A stretch of 64,000 nt of DNA from Marinobacter sp. 1-4A (GCF_016597725.1 NZ_VCGY01000005.1:124001-188000), one strand, 5' to 3'; positions 10,218 through 22,131 are shown, counted from the stretch's first letter. Translations and numbers: made by a program. Notes: generated by a model from the sequence alone, not told the origin.

Positions 10218-10331
10218 ACGCTGCCCCGAATACAACTTTAGTAGTGTTAGAAGGTTAAACCAACTAAGGGTCCGGCTGCAAAGTTTTGACGTGGAAGCTA
10301 TTAATTTGGCGGCAATTTTTTATCGCAGAAA

Positions 10332-10363
10332 CAGAAACGGCGGGCCAAGGCCCGCCGTTTCTG
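10332..10363 (-). terminator. Strong hairpin after the DUF1329 gene
   Basis: A perfect 15-bp GC-rich stem (10332-10346 with 10349-10363) with a 2-nt spacer lies 17 bp downstream of the DUF1329 stop codon. The sequence after it on the minus strand is T-rich but lacks a clean T-run. It probably terminates or stabilises the DUF1302-DUF1329 transcript before the regulator gene. Confidence 0.6.
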
Positions 10364-10380
10364 AAAGATCCACTTTACCC

Positions 10381-11742
10381 TTAGCGGGTGCCCGCACGGC
10401 GCAATGCCGCTGGCGTGTAATCTCGTGATTGGCGCTGAACACCAAACTGGTACGGATCCACCTCTTCGTTTGTCAGGCCTAGCACTAAGTAGCGACCGGA
10501 CAGAAGGTCGTACAGGGTCTCAACCGCATACCAGGGCACAACCTGATCATAGAACTGCATGGAGTGGGCTTCCGCCACACGCCAGAGCTCACCACGGCCA
10601 TCGTAATGGTCGATAACGGCAGCCTGCCAGGTATCTTCATCAAAAAAGAAGTCTCTCTGGCCATATATGTGACGCTCACCATCTTTAAGGGTTGCGCGTA
10701 CATGCCATACACGGTGGAGCTCGTAACGGGTCAAATCTTGATTTATGTGCCCCGCTTTAACGATCTGGTCATAAGTTAAGTCACGGTCAACAAGCTTGTA
10801 GGAGTTGTATGGAATGTACATTTCCTTTTTGCCAAGCAGTTCCCAGTCATAACGGTCTGGGGCGCCGTTAAACATATCGAAGTTATCCGAGGTACGCATA
10901 CCATCAGAGGCCGTGCCCGGTCCGTCGTACGCAACCTGAGGTGCACGGCGAACACGGCGCTGTCCAGCGTTATATACCCATGCACGGCGTGGTTCTGAAA
11001 CCTGATCAAGCGTTTCGTGAACCAGCAATACGTTACCAGCCAAACGTGCTGGAGCAGTAATAGCCTGCTTGAAGTAGAACAACACGTTGGCATCTTCGCC
11101 AGGCTCGTAATCTTGCAGGTAGGTTCTCCAGCTTAGCTCATCCTGAAACTTTACGATGGAGTAAGCACCGTTTGCTGTAGGCGTTGCTTGCCCAACATTA
11201 CGCTGAACAGAGCCACCACGGTAACGGGTGATGTGGTTCCAGATCACTTCCAATCCGTTCTGGGGAATCGGGAATGGCGTCGCGCTCTGGTAGTTAGCCA
11301 TGCCGTTACCATTCTTGATCAATTCCGTTTTGGTCGCGTTTTTAATGGTCTCGTCCATTACGTCTTCCGGATAGGCACCTGTACGGTGCGTCTCGTATAC
11401 GGGGAGGACGTAGTCTGAATACTGCTTGATCATCGCTACCTGCCCGGGGGACAGTTTGTCGGCATAGTCTGCAACGTTGCTCTGATCAATGGTGAACTGT
11501 GGCTTCTCGTTCGGGAACGGGTTTACATAAATGCCGTCGCCCTTGTACCCGGCTGGTGGTGTTGTAAGGCCGCCATCCCACGCAGGAATAGCACCGCCAT
11601 TACCTGCCTTTTCTGCACCCATGGGCGTTAGCGTGTCACCCAGCTTAGCCGCTTCTTCGGCAGAAACTGCACCCCAAGCCTGACCTGCAAACAGACTCGC
11701 CGCCAGAACACCCGTGGCCAGTAGTTTCTTGTTTAGTTTCAT
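10381..11742 (-). CDS. DUF1329 periplasmic/outer-membrane protein
   Basis: A 453-residue protein with a signal peptide (cleavage after QAWG, about residue 24) and the DUF1329 domain, which has a LolB-like lipoprotein-carrier fold. DUF1329 proteins are nearly always encoded beside DUF1302 proteins, often with RND/MMPL exporters, and are thought to move hydrophobic compounds across the envelope. No RND gene is present here. The gene starts 33 bp after the DUF1302 stop, so the two form an operon. Confidence 0.85.
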   Translation of the reverse strand: MKLNKKLLATGVLAASLFAGQAWGAVSAEEAAKLGDTLTPMGAEKAGNGGAIPAWDGGLTTPPAGYKGDGIYVNPFPNEKPQFTIDQSNVADYADKLSPGQVAMIKQYSDYVLPVYETHRTGAYPEDVMDETIKNATKTELIKNGNGMANYQSATPFPIPQNGLEVIWNHITRYRGGSVQRNVGQATPTANGAYSIVKFQDELSWRTYLQDYEPGEDANVLFYFKQAITAPARLAGNVLLVHETLDQVSEPRRAWVYNAGQRRVRRAPQVAYDGPGTASDGMRTSDNFDMFNGAPDRYDWELLGKKEMYIPYNSYKLVDRDLTYDQIVKAGHINQDLTRYELHRVWHVRATLKDGERHIYGQRDFFFDEDTWQAAVIDHYDGRGELWRVAEAHSMQFYDQVVPWYAVETLYDLLSGRYLVLGLTNEEVDPYQFGVQRQSRDYTPAALRRAGTR

Positions 11743-11775
11743 TTAAAATACCTCGTTAAACGAATTCTTGACGGT

Positions 11776-13629
11776 TTAGAATGAGTAGGAAACGCTAGCA
11801 CTCACGAAATCCCGGTCAGTCAACTCGTTATACGGCTTGCCACCGAAAAAGTTTGTGTAACCGATGTTACCGGTAATTTTGTTCTGGTAAACCGCTTCAA
11901 CGGACAAGCCAATCGCCTTGTTACCTTCGTTAAAGGCACCACCGGGCTGCGGGCCATAACCTTCTACATCATGACTCCAAGCCAACTGCGGCGATAGGTT
12001 GATACCCGCAAAGGCATTCGGGTAGCTCCATACCAGACGGGAACGGTAGCCCCAGGAAAAGTCTGTGGTGAACCCGTCATTCGTGCAGTAGCTTGCGTTG
12101 ATGTTGATGCCTGCCGCACAAACGTCAACCATGTTTCCACTGCCATCATCCGTTGGCAATGTGCCAAGGCCGAAGGTACCTGAACGGCCGTAACGAGCCT
12201 CATCAAGACCTGGGAAGTCATGAATGTAAGTGGCGCCAAACTCTGTAATCAGCGACACACGGCTTGCGCCCATAATCTGATCAAAGAACTTAATCAGTGT
12301 GAACTGGACCTGAGAAACGCCAAACCGGTCGTTACCCGAGACTTTGGATCCTGGCAAAAGCGTACCACCCGCTTCTTCAAGGCGTTGCTGCTCCAACTTA
12401 CTGACTGGGCTGCCGTCGACTGGGTTTTGTAATCTAATACCACCGTATATCAGCTCAAACGCGTTCCATTGCAGAGGCATTTTGTCGCGATAGGAGTACT
12501 CCGCGCCCAATGACCAACCACCCGGAGTGTTGGTGTTGATACTGATACCGTAAAGGTTAATATCTTCCGGATATTCAATAAAGTAGCTCGGAAACTGTTC
12601 GCCGGTATCTTTGATAGTACCGCTTACATAAGGTAGACGGCTGTTGTACTTGATGTAGTAGAAGCCCAGTTCCGAATCGTTCAGCGCAGGCACATACCAG
12701 CGCATTGCCACACCAAACTGGTCTTTTGAGCCGGCTTCCTCATCAGCAAGACGCGGGGCTATAAACCCTTGAGCAAGAGCCTGAGAGTCTGGCAGCTGAC
12801 CTGCAAGCAATACCGGGCCACAGCCGTCGGCTGCAAAGTCATTAGTAGAGAAAAATGTTCCGCAGTCATCCGGGCGGACAGGCGCCCAATCTGTCTGTAC
12901 AAACGTTTCCAGTGTGACGTTCTCTGTAACACCTGCTGACATGTAGAACATCTCAACAGGTAGAAGAGCATCTTTGAGCTCAGAGCCAGGTGCACGGAAA
13001 GCGGGTATATCAACAGGGTTGATCGTGTTTATCCCTCCCTGAATAAAGGTACTCTCACCCCAGCTCAGCACTTGCTTACCGTAACGTACGCTCAGGGGAA
13101 CATCACCCAGATACCAGTCGGTAAACACATAAGCGTCGAGAATTTCACCACCCGATGCGTTGCCTTTGGCAGAGCTGTTGAGTTCACGGCGCTGACCAAC
13201 ATCATCAACTGCTCTTCTTTCATCTTTTAGTTCAAAGTCATACCAGTAACGACCGCGAATCAAACCACCGACACGAGTCAGGTACTGGCTATCGACTGCA
13301 TAATCAAGGAACAGCTCACTGTTACCTTTAACAATCTTGGAGTAGGTATCACCTTTATCAAAGTTCAGGTTACCGTCATCGTAGTTGTTTGTTGATGCAC
13401 CCTGAGTGGTGTTAGCAAACTGCGGGCCCAAGTTACCCTGTGCTATCAGGCGCTGATCGCGTTCGGCAACTCGCCACCCTGCGCCAGCAGAGAGCGTGGT
13501 GTTGAACTGCGCTTCCACATCCCCGATGTAAAAAGAGTATGCAGATGCGTGGCCGGACATACCGGCCGCCACTGCCACGGCAAGCGGTAATCTTGTCCAA
13601 CGCTGCCATTGATGTGTTTTTCTTGTCAT
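11776..13629 (-). CDS. DUF1302 outer-membrane protein
   Basis: A predicted outer-membrane barrel of 617 residues with a signal peptide (ending GHASA) and a C-terminal aromatic residue (SVSYSF). It has the DUF1302 family layout and is paired with DUF1329. The ATG at 13629 is preferred because GGAG lies 10 bases upstream and it gives a compact signal peptide; a GTG at 13683 would add 18 hydrophilic residues. Upstream, TTTGATCAGTCAAA (13749-13762) is a short inverted repeat that could be an operator. Relatives are often induced by alkanes, terpenes or other hydrophobic carbon sources; this is family knowledge, not shown here. Confidence 0.85.
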   Translation of the reverse strand: MTRKTHQWQRWTRLPLAVAVAAGMSGHASAYSFYIGDVEAQFNTTLSAGAGWRVAERDQRLIAQGNLGPQFANTTQGASTNNYDDGNLNFDKGDTYSKIVKGNSELFLDYAVDSQYLTRVGGLIRGRYWYDFELKDERRAVDDVGQRRELNSSAKGNASGGEILDAYVFTDWYLGDVPLSVRYGKQVLSWGESTFIQGGINTINPVDIPAFRAPGSELKDALLPVEMFYMSAGVTENVTLETFVQTDWAPVRPDDCGTFFSTNDFAADGCGPVLLAGQLPDSQALAQGFIAPRLADEEAGSKDQFGVAMRWYVPALNDSELGFYYIKYNSRLPYVSGTIKDTGEQFPSYFIEYPEDINLYGISINTNTPGGWSLGAEYSYRDKMPLQWNAFELIYGGIRLQNPVDGSPVSKLEQQRLEEAGGTLLPGSKVSGNDRFGVSQVQFTLIKFFDQIMGASRVSLITEFGATYIHDFPGLDEARYGRSGTFGLGTLPTDDGSGNMVDVCAAGININASYCTNDGFTTDFSWGYRSRLVWSYPNAFAGINLSPQLAWSHDVEGYGPQPGGAFNEGNKAIGLSVEAVYQNKITGNIGYTNFFGGKPYNELTDRDFVSASVSYSF

Positions 13630-13884
13630 TGGAAGGCTACTCCATTGTTGTTCTGAGTCGCTGCTCTGATTATTGGTATTCACGAAGTATTGGAGGCTTC
13701 ATGCACAGTGCTCGTGATGTAGGCACTATAGCTAACGCTGTCCAGTGCTTTGATCAGTCAAAAGTATGATTTTGCTCTCACTACCTGCTCACCGCTCCGA
13801 TCAGTGTCGGGTTTACTCGCACGCATTCACTATAGACAAGAATTCCGGATGCAACCACTTTGCTTTTGATGGTTTTTTCCACGG

Positions 13885-15018
13885 TTAGGGCTTATGCGGT
13901 GCTTCCAGATACTCCTGAGACTGCATTTCCAGAAGGCGCGATTCCGTGCGTTCAAACTCGAAGCTCAAGCGTCCGCCGGAGTATAGCTCTGTGATAGGTG
14001 CTGCAGCGGAGATAATGACTTTCACATTGCGATCATAAAACTCGTCAATCATGTTTACGAAGCGACGAGATTGGTCATCTTTGTCACCTCCGAGCACAGG
14101 CACATTACTGATAAGGATTGCATGAAACTGGCGAGCCATTTCAATGTAATCATTCTGGCTGCGCGGCCCGTCACACACGTCTTTGAAATCAAACCAAACC
14201 ACATCATCCGCGTGCGCTTGGGCCGGAATCTTACGGCCATTAATTTCCATGCTTTTACTGTGCTTGCCGGCTTCAACCGCCAGCGCTTCAAAACTTTGTC
14301 GCAAGCTGGCGTCAGCATCGGCACCCAGCGGCGAGTAATAGAGTTCGGCTTGCTCCAGCGTTCGCAGACGATAGTCTACGCCGCCGTCTACATTCACCAC
14401 ATCTGTGTATTTATTTACAAGCGCAATGGCTGGCAAGAAGCGCGCCCTTTGCAACCCATCTTTATATAGGCCATCGGGAATAATGTTGGACGTACACACC
14501 AGTGTTACACCCCGCTTGAACAGCCCCTCCATCAGGGTTGCGAGGATCATGGCATCGCCGATATCGGAAACAAAAAACTCATCAAAGCAGATTACACGGA
14601 CTTCATCGGCAAATTTTTTGGCCACCAAATCCAAGGGGTTTTTTTCGCCTTTAAAGCTTTTCAGCTCTTGATGAACACGCTGCATAAAGCGATGGAAATG
14701 CACGCGCATCTTGCGCTTAAACGGGAGGGACTCGTAAAAAGTGTCCATTAAGTAGGTTTTGCCACGGCCTACACCACCCCAGAAGTAAAGGCCTTTAACG
14801 GGCTCTTCTTTCCCTTTTTTAAACTTGCGCCGCAATTTGGTTACGGGTTTGCTGCGTTCGCTTTCCGCTTCCACCAGTTTGTCGTACAGTGTCTGCAGGC
14901 GTTGGACGGCATCGGCCTGTGCAGGGTCTTTGTGAAACTCCGGGCGCTCAAGATCCTTTTGGTAACGCTGCCAAGGTGTCTGGTTTGCAGTGCTTTCAGA
15001 AGGCATAGAATCTGTCAT
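13885..15018 (-). CDS. zapE: Cell division ATPase ZapE (AFG1-like)
   Basis: A 377-residue P-loop ATPase with Walker A GGVGRGKT (residues 81-88), Walker B VICFDEF and the sensor-like VCTSN stretch of the AFG1/ZapE family. ZapE associates with the FtsZ ring and is needed for division under stress in E. coli. The gene is divergent from yhcB across about 190 bp, so both probably use promoters in that gap. Confidence 0.92.
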   Translation of the reverse strand: MTDSMPSESTANQTPWQRYQKDLERPEFHKDPAQADAVQRLQTLYDKLVEAESERSKPVTKLRRKFKKGKEEPVKGLYFWGGVGRGKTYLMDTFYESLPFKRKMRVHFHRFMQRVHQELKSFKGEKNPLDLVAKKFADEVRVICFDEFFVSDIGDAMILATLMEGLFKRGVTLVCTSNIIPDGLYKDGLQRARFLPAIALVNKYTDVVNVDGGVDYRLRTLEQAELYYSPLGADADASLRQSFEALAVEAGKHSKSMEINGRKIPAQAHADDVVWFDFKDVCDGPRSQNDYIEMARQFHAILISNVPVLGGDKDDQSRRFVNMIDEFYDRNVKVIISAAAPITELYSGGRLSFEFERTESRLLEMQSQEYLEAPHKP

Positions 15019-15211
15019 CAGGAATTCCCGGGGTCTGATCGTTGATTTTGGCGGCGCATTATCGCGTATTTACGCTTTTTTCGCCACGCTGGCGGGCCGC
15101 TGGGCAATACGACGATTGGCGCAGCATTCAGGCATGGGCTGATGGGGCTGCGGGCGTTATACTCATTGGTACGGATTGGCTCATTTTTAAGGCAACAGGA
15201 CGACACAGCAT

Positions 15212-15640
15212 ATGACAAACCTGATTCTGGCAGCGATTGCCGCATTGATTGTTGGCATTGTCATCGGAGTGGTTTTTGGCCGTTCGGGACAAGGTTCTTC
15301 GCTTCGGCAGCGCCGTGCGGAACAACAGGCAGAAGAGTTGCGTAACGAGTACACCCGCTATCAGGCTCAGGTAAACGAGCATTTTATGGAGTCCGCGGAT
15401 TTGCTGCGCCGGTTCAATGATGTTTACCGGGATGTGAACCAGCATATGGCTCGCGGGGCTAATCGTCTTTGCAACGATGAAGACTGGATGGCCGAGCTTG
15501 CTGAGCAGACTTCCCGCAAGCGCTTGGAGGAGGTCAGTGAAGATGGTCTTGAGCCACCCAGAGATTACGCGCCCAAGACTTCCGGGACGCTTTCTGAGGA
15601 CTTTGGTTTAAAGAAGGGTGATAAGGCTGCCGAGGCCTGA
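15212..15640 (+). CDS. yhcB: YhcB/DUF1043 inner-membrane protein (ZapG)
   Basis: A 142-residue protein with one N-terminal membrane helix (residues about 3-23) and a coiled-coil cytoplasmic domain (about 30-75), which is the YhcB/DUF1043 layout. YhcB links cell division with envelope synthesis in E. coli. A TATACT -10-like box lies at 15158-15163. It ends 14 bp from the 3' end of the convergent Nif3-family gene. The pairing with zapE matches many gammaproteobacteria. Confidence 0.9.
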   Translation: MTNLILAAIAALIVGIVIGVVFGRSGQGSSLRQRRAEQQAEELRNEYTRYQAQVNEHFMESADLLRRFNDVYRDVNQHMARGANRLCNDEDWMAELAEQTSRKRLEEVSEDGLEPPRDYAPKTSGTLSEDFGLKKGDKAAEA

Positions 15641-15654
15641 GTAAGGGCAGCTAT

Positions 15655-16398
15655 CTAAACTGGATTATCGCAGTCGATAAAACGGTGTTTGACTCCAAAT
15701 TCTTTTTCTAGCGCCTCTCCCAGTGCTTTCACTCCATAGCGCTCTGTGGCGTGATGACCTGCGGCGTAATAATGGATTCCGCACTCGCGGGCAGTATGAG
15801 TGGTGGGTTCGGAAATCTCGCCACTGAGATAGGCGTCGAGGTCAGCATCAATGGCTGCATTGATGAAACCTTGAGCAGCGCCGGTGCACCACCCCACCCG
15901 TTTAATGTCGGCCTTCCCGGCTCCGACTTTTAGCGGCTCGCGGTGGAGCGCTCGGGCAATATGAAGGGAAAACTTTTCGGGGCTCATAGCTTCCGGCAGC
16001 TCGCCTTCCCACACCAGTCCATTTAACGGGCGGGGGTTCTCAATACCGAGGATATCTGCCAATTGGCGGTTGTTGCCATATTCTGGGTGATCATCCAGCG
16101 GTAGGTGGTAGGCAACAAGGTTGATGTCGTTGTCCAACAGGCGCTTTAAACGTTCACGCTTCATACCTCGAATTCTTTGATCCTCACCTTTCCAGAAGTA
16201 ACCGTGGTGAACGATCAGCATGTCGGCATTGGCTGCTATGGCAGCTTCTATAAGATCACGGGAGGCGGTTACGCCGGTGACTATGGTGTTTATCTCACTT
16301 TTGCCTTCGACTTGCAGGCCGTTGGGGCAATAGTCCTGAAAGTTCTCAGGCTGCAGCCATTCATTCAGAACCGCAAGAATGCTTTCGCGTGTTGTCAT
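15655..16398 (-). CDS. Nif3-like dinuclear metal-centre protein
   Basis: A 247-residue member of the NIF3/YbgI family, shown by the VHHGYFWKGEDQRI and YHLPLDDHPEYGNN stretches and the C-terminal YYAAGHHATERYGV, which carry the metal-binding histidines. The family forms toroidal hexamers with two metals per subunit; its physiological substrate is unsettled. A GGAG site lies upstream of the ATG. Repeat element A lies between this gene and hisC, which is transcribed from the same strand. Confidence 0.9.
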   Translation of the reverse strand: MTTRESILAVLNEWLQPENFQDYCPNGLQVEGKSEINTIVTGVTASRDLIEAAIAANADMLIVHHGYFWKGEDQRIRGMKRERLKRLLDNDINLVAYHLPLDDHPEYGNNRQLADILGIENPRPLNGLVWEGELPEAMSPEKFSLHIARALHREPLKVGAGKADIKRVGWCTGAAQGFINAAIDADLDAYLSGEISEPTTHTARECGIHYYAAGHHATERYGVKALGEALEKEFGVKHRFIDCDNPV

Positions 16399-16432
16399 GC
16401 GTTTTCTCCGCGTATATCACCGAAATTCAGGC

Positions 16433-16542
16433 GAGCGGGGCGCAGCGAGGCTTCCGGGAATGCCGGCGGCCAAGGATGGCCGACGACAAGCGCACATGGA
16501 TGTGCTCGTAGCGGTTCCTGGAAGCCTCGCTGCGCCTCGCTC
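16433..16542 (+). repeat. GGA double-hairpin intergenic element, copy A
   Basis: Arms of 28 bp (16433-16460 and 16515-16542) pair with only two differences, both G·U compatible. The core holds two hairpins, GGCCAAGGATGGCC and GCACATGGATGTGC, with loop GGA triplets at 16474 and 16498, exactly 24 nt apart. It shares its core with copies at 47323, 58910 and 60741. It sits between hisC and the Nif3-family gene, but its GGA strand is antisense to both. Confidence 0.85.
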
Positions 16543-16560
16543 TTACCGTGAACCTTAAGG

Positions 16561-17613
16561 CTAGGGTAAACGAAGAGCAGAGATCAATGCGTCATTTTGC
16601 TCTGAGGTACCAATGGTAATCCGCAAAAACTCGCTGATTCTTGGCTTGTTGAAATGGCGAACAATGATGCCCTGCTCTCGGAGCGCTTTCGCCAGACTTT
16701 CACCGGACTTTTCTTTGTGGCGGGCGAACACAAAATTGGCTTTGGAGGGCAACACTTCAAAGTTCAGACTTTCCAGAGCCTTAGTCACGCGCTCCCGCTC
16801 GGAGATTACACCTTCGCAGGACTTCTGGAACCACTCTTGATCTTCATAAGCGGCTTTTGCTCCAGCCTGCGCCAGTCTGTCCAACGGGTAGCTATTGAAG
16901 CTGTCTTTAACGCGATTTAGCGCTTCGATCAGACCCGGGTGACCGATAGCAAACCCAACTCGCAAGCCAGCCAATGAACGGGCTTTGGAAAGCGTTTGGC
17001 AAACAAGCAGATTGGGGTATTGATCCACAAGCTTGATGGCGGATTCGCCGCCAAAATCCACATAAGCTTCATCGACCACGACAACACGTTCAGAGTTGGC
17101 CCGCAGGATAGTCTCTACATGCTCCAGCCCAAGATAACGGCCCGTGGGCGCATTGGGGTTGGGGAAGATGATCCCACCGTTGGGCTGTTTGTAGTCGTCC
17201 GGATTGATTTCGAAGCTGTCTGTGAGGGGTACTTTGGTGCCTTTAATATTATAAAGACCGCAGTACACCGGGTAGAAGCTGTAGGTTACATCCGGGAACA
17301 GGATGGGTTGGCCGTGCTGGAAGAGAGCATAAAATATGTGAGCCAGCACTTCGTCTGAGCCATTGCCGAGAAATACTTGCCCGGGTTTTACGCTGTGATA
17401 GTCAGCGATGGTTTGACGCAAGCTTTCGCCTTCGGGATCCGGATAGAGGCGCAGGCTGTCATTGAGCTCGGCTTGAATGGCTTCTATAACTTTCGGTGAT
17501 GGCCCGTAAGGGTTTTCGTTGGTATTAAGCTTTACCAGATTGGCCATTTTTGGCTGTTCGCCTGGCACATAAGGAACCAGACCTTCCACCATTGGACTCC
17601 AGAATTTACTCAT
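16561..17613 (-). CDS. hisC: Histidinol-phosphate aminotransferase
   Basis: A PLP-dependent aminotransferase of 350 residues (class I/II fold) converting imidazole-acetol phosphate to histidinol phosphate. Visible features are the [12 protein letters not shown]-terminus, the APTGRY loop and the PLP lysine in [14 protein letters not shown]. The ATG at 17613 overlaps the hisD stop by 8 bp; the frame opens upstream to 17688 but that extension runs through hisD and lacks similarity. It is the last gene of the long mlaF-to-hisC operon. Confidence 0.95.
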   Translation of the reverse strand: MSKFWSPMVEGLVPYVPGEQPKMANLVKLNTNENPYGPSPKVIEAIQAELNDSLRLYPDPEGESLRQTIADYHSVKPGQVFLGNGSDEVLAHIFYALFQHGQPILFPDVTYSFYPVYCGLYNIKGTKVPLTDSFEINPDDYKQPNGGIIFPNPNAPTGRYLGLEHVETILRANSERVVVVDEAYVDFGGESAIKLVDQYPNLLVCQTLSKARSLAGLRVGFAIGHPGLIEALNRVKDSFNSYPLDRLAQAGAKAAYEDQEWFQKSCEGVISERERVTKALESLNFEVLPSKANFVFARHKEKSGESLAKALREQGIIVRHFNKPRISEFLRITIGTSEQNDALISALRLP

Positions 17614-18916
17614 CGTTTTTAATCCTGTACTCAGCTGAACGAGCATGGGCAGTAAGCCCCTCACCTCGCGCCAAAACCGACGCAACACGGCCCATCCGGT
17701 CAGCGCCCTTGGCGCTGAAACCTATAATAGATGAACGCTTCTGGAAGTCGTATACACCCAGCGGTGAGGAGAACCGGGCTGTTCCGCTGGTGGGCAAAAC
17801 GTGGTTCGGGCCAGCACAGTAATCGCCCAAAGCTTCAGCAGTGTAACGGCCCATAAAGATAGCGCCAGCGTGACGGATTTCATCCAATAAGGCTTCTGGA
17901 GCTTCTACCGATAGCTCCAAGTGTTCGGGAGCGATGCGGTTGGAAACCTTGGCCGCTTCGCTCAGGTCTGCAACCTGTATCAATGCCGCTCGGTCAGTCA
18001 TGGAGGTGCGGATAATGTCAGCTCGCTCCATGGTGGGTAGCAATTTGTTGATACTGGCTTCGACGGCATCCAAAAAATCGGCGTCCGGGCTGATCAATAT
18101 GGACTGAGCTTGCTCATCGTGCTCAGCCTGAGAAAACAGATCCATCGCGATCCAATCCGGGTCGGTTTTGCCGTCGCAGATCACAAGAATTTCCGAAGGG
18201 CCAGCGATCATGTCGATGCCCACGGTGCCAAAGACCTCCCGCTTCGCTGTGGCAACAAAGATGTTCCCAGGCCCAACGATTTTATCGACAGCAGGGATGG
18301 TTTCCGTGCCGTAGGCTAGAGCTCCAACAGCCTGCGCACCACCTACGGTGAATACACGATCAACACCTGCGATAGCGGCGGCGGCAAGAACCAAGTCGTT
18401 CACCACACCATCCGGAGTGGGCACAACCATAATGACTTCGCCTACACCAGCCACCTTGGCGGGAATAGCGTTCATCAAAACGGAAGAAGGATAGGCCGCT
18501 TTACCGCCCGGCACATACAGCCCGGCACGATCCAACGGCGTCACCTTCTGGCCCAGAACAGTGCCGTCTTCGTCTTGATACTGCCACGACTTCTGGTTCT
18601 GGCGCTCGTGATAATCCCGCACCCGATCCGCAGCCTGCTCCAGCGCCACACGCTGATCTTCCGGAATGGCCTTCAAAGCCTGCTGCAAACGGCTCTGGCT
18701 CATTTCCAGTTCCGCAACGCTGCTCACATTCAGCCGATCAAACTTCTCCGTAAACTCCAGAACCGCCTGATCACCGCGAGTTTTCACTTGATGCAGAATA
18801 TGACGCACTGACTCGTTCACCTGATGATCAACACTGTCATCCCAAGCCAGCAGCATGGCTAACTGGCTATCGAAGTCATTTTGGGAGGCGTTTAATCGTT
18901 TGATGTTAACGGTCAT
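17606..18916 (-). CDS. hisD: Histidinol dehydrogenase
   Basis: A zinc enzyme of 436 residues performing the last two steps of histidine synthesis (histidinol to histidine, NAD-linked). Signature stretches include [43 protein letters not shown] and the zinc/catalytic region APEHLEL with [12 protein letters not shown]. Length fits the family. It lies between hisG and hisC, overlapping hisC by 8 bp. Confidence 0.96.
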   Translation of the reverse strand: MTVNIKRLNASQNDFDSQLAMLLAWDDSVDHQVNESVRHILHQVKTRGDQAVLEFTEKFDRLNVSSVAELEMSQSRLQQALKAIPEDQRVALEQAADRVRDYHERQNQKSWQYQDEDGTVLGQKVTPLDRAGLYVPGGKAAYPSSVLMNAIPAKVAGVGEVIMVVPTPDGVVNDLVLAAAAIAGVDRVFTVGGAQAVGALAYGTETIPAVDKIVGPGNIFVATAKREVFGTVGIDMIAGPSEILVICDGKTDPDWIAMDLFSQAEHDEQAQSILISPDADFLDAVEASINKLLPTMERADIIRTSMTDRAALIQVADLSEAAKVSNRIAPEHLELSVEAPEALLDEIRHAGAIFMGRYTAEALGDYCAGPNHVLPTSGTARFSSPLGVYDFQKRSSIIGFSAKGADRMGRVASVLARGEGLTAHARSAEYRIKNDE

Positions 18917-18945
18917 TTCTCAAATCCTGCTTTGGATTATTAACT

Positions 18946-19584
18946 TTATCTGCGTTTATCGACGGCAGCCGCCATCTTCTCAATGATGGGATTAATCTGC
19001 TGATGCTTCATCTTCATCGAAGCACGATTCACCACAAGCCTCGTGCTAATGTGATCAATCAGCTCACGGGCTTCAAGACCATTTGCTTTCAGCGTATTGC
19101 CGGTATCTACGATATCAACAATCTCATCAGCCAAACCCAAAATCGGTGCCAACTCCATCGCACCATAAAGCTTGATGATGTCCGCCTGCCGCCCCTGCGC
19201 CGCATAATATCGGCGCGCCATATTAACAAACTTGGTTGCTACACGGATGCGCCCGGCAGGGGGCGTTTCGCCCTTAGGCCCAGCCGTCATCAAACGACAA
19301 CGGGCAATATTCAGATCCAGTGGCTCATAAAGCCCTTCACCGCCATGCTCCATCAGCACATCTTTACCCGTTACACCTAAATCCGCACCACCGTACTGCA
19401 CATAAGTGGGCACATCGGTTGCGCGCAGAATAAGTACCCGCACACTCGGATCTGTGGTGGGAAACACCAGTTTGCGGGATTTTTTAATATCATCAACTAG
19501 CTCAATCCCGGCTTCCGCCAGTAATGGCAGAGTTTCTTCCAGGATTCGCCCCTTCGACAAGGCGATGGTAATGGAATCTGTCAT
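18946..19584 (-). CDS. hisG: ATP phosphoribosyltransferase, short form
   Basis: First enzyme of histidine synthesis (ATP plus PRPP). The 212-residue protein has [15 protein letters not shown] at the N-terminus and the PRPP loop [12 protein letters not shown]. It lacks the C-terminal regulatory domain of long HisG, so it should need the HisRS-like partner HisZ, which is not in this window. The ATG at 19584 has AAGGA 6 bases upstream; an upstream GTG at 19617 overlapping murA is less likely. Confidence 0.95.
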   Translation of the reverse strand: MTDSITIALSKGRILEETLPLLAEAGIELVDDIKKSRKLVFPTTDPSVRVLILRATDVPTYVQYGGADLGVTGKDVLMEHGGEGLYEPLDLNIARCRLMTAGPKGETPPAGRIRVATKFVNMARRYYAAQGRQADIIKLYGAMELAPILGLADEIVDIVDTGNTLKANGLEARELIDHISTRLVVNRASMKMKHQQINPIIEKMAAAVDKRR

Positions 19585-19613
19585 GCGTCCTTCCGGTTTC
19601 CCGTTTGTGTCTG

Positions 19614-21147
<1,534 letters not shown>

Positions 21148-21172
21148 AGTAAATCCTCAGGTATTTAAGAAA

Positions 21173-21481
21173 TCAGGGGCGGGATTGTAACCAATCCGCG
21201 AGGTTGCTCAAAGCGGCAAGCGAAACGAGACGATCAGGAGCGCCAGTGAACGATAGAGAAACGCCCTGCTTTTCCGCCAGCCGAGCCCAGCAAAGTAGCA
21301 TTGAAAGGATAACGCTGTGGGTCGTAGCCAAGCCCGCAAGATCCACCACCACCCCCTCGCTGGTGGCTGCAATCAAGCGTTCGCCCTCTGCGCGCAGTGG
21401 CGCGACATTATGGGCATCGATTGCGCCGGAGACAGACAGCACGCCAGCCTCCAGCTGCACACTTGGGTATTCAGTGCTCAT
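21173..21481 (-). CDS. mlaB: STAS-domain protein MlaB
   Basis: A 102-residue STAS-domain subunit of the MlaFEDB transporter, which supports the MlaF ATPase in the inner membrane. Position in the operon and the SGAIDAHNVAPLRAEGE / VVVDLAGL pattern identify it despite low overall conservation. Its start overlaps the mlaC stop by 4 bp. Confidence 0.88.
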   Translation of the reverse strand: MSTEYPSVQLEAGVLSVSGAIDAHNVAPLRAEGERLIAATSEGVVVDLAGLATTHSVILSMLLCWARLAEKQGVSLSFTGAPDRLVSLAALSNLADWLQSRP

Positions 21482-22131
21482 GACTTATTCACTTCATCTT
21501 CCAGGTTGAGTGATTTCACGGCATCGCTCCACCCATCAATCACAACCTGAACCTGTCCTCGATTGGCCTCCATCTCTTGGGTAAAGCGGTCCCGGAAGGC
21601 AAGCCCGATATTCACCCCTTCAACAATCACATTTTCCATCATCCACTTACTATCTTCCTTGCGGTACATGGAATAGGTAACGGCATGGCGGTTTCCGGAA
21701 GCGGTGACCACTTCCATGGCCACAGATGCGCGGTTCTCGTCCTGAGGGTTAATCGTGGCGCTATTCACATTAATCTTAAAATTTTCAGCACTCACTAATG
21801 CCTGTGCGTAGCTGTCGAACAGGCTGCGCTTAAATTTAGCCACAAACTCATCCCGCTGCTCAGGGGTCGTTTGACGCGCATAACGACCCATAACTCTGGC
21901 CGCGATTCGGCGAAAGTCAACAAAACCTTCCAGCGCGTCATCCATATTTTGGTAAAACGCTTCGGGGTCTCGCTCATAAAGGCCGCGCTCAGCCATGAGC
22001 TTTTCCACCAACCGTTGGGTATTTTCGTCTACGTACTGCTGTAAATCTTCTTCTGGACCGGCCTGAACTGATGCCACACAAAACGCCATCAGTGTCAGGG
22101 CGAGAAACATTCGTTGTGTTAATGCAATCAT
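21478..22131 (-). CDS. mlaC: Periplasmic phospholipid carrier MlaC
   Basis: A soluble periplasmic carrier that shuttles phospholipids between the outer-membrane MlaA complex and the inner-membrane MlaFEDB complex. The 217-residue protein has a signal peptide ending SVQA and the MlaC pattern VDFRRIAARVMGRYARQ. The ATG at 22131 has AGGAG 8 bases upstream; an in-frame start at 22179 would add 16 residues and spoil the signal peptide. No mlaA is in the window. Confidence 0.93.
   Translation of the reverse strand: MIALTQRMFLALTLMAFCVASVQAGPEEDLQQYVDENTQRLVEKLMAERGLYERDPEAFYQNMDDALEGFVDFRRIAARVMGRYARQTTPEQRDEFVAKFKRSLFDSYAQALVSAENFKINVNSATINPQDENRASVAMEVVTASGNRHAVTYSMYRKEDSKWMMENVIVEGVNIGLAFRDRFTQEMEANRGQVQVVIDGWSDAVKSLNLEDEVNKS

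Noticed and set aside
15128..15445. A 105-codon minus-strand frame over yhcB
   Set aside because: It is antisense to yhcB, whose helix and coiled coil are clear.
17614..17688. Longer HisC starting at 17688
   Set aside because: The added 25 residues overlap the end of hisD in another frame and do not resemble HisC; the ATG at 17613 gives the normal N-terminus.
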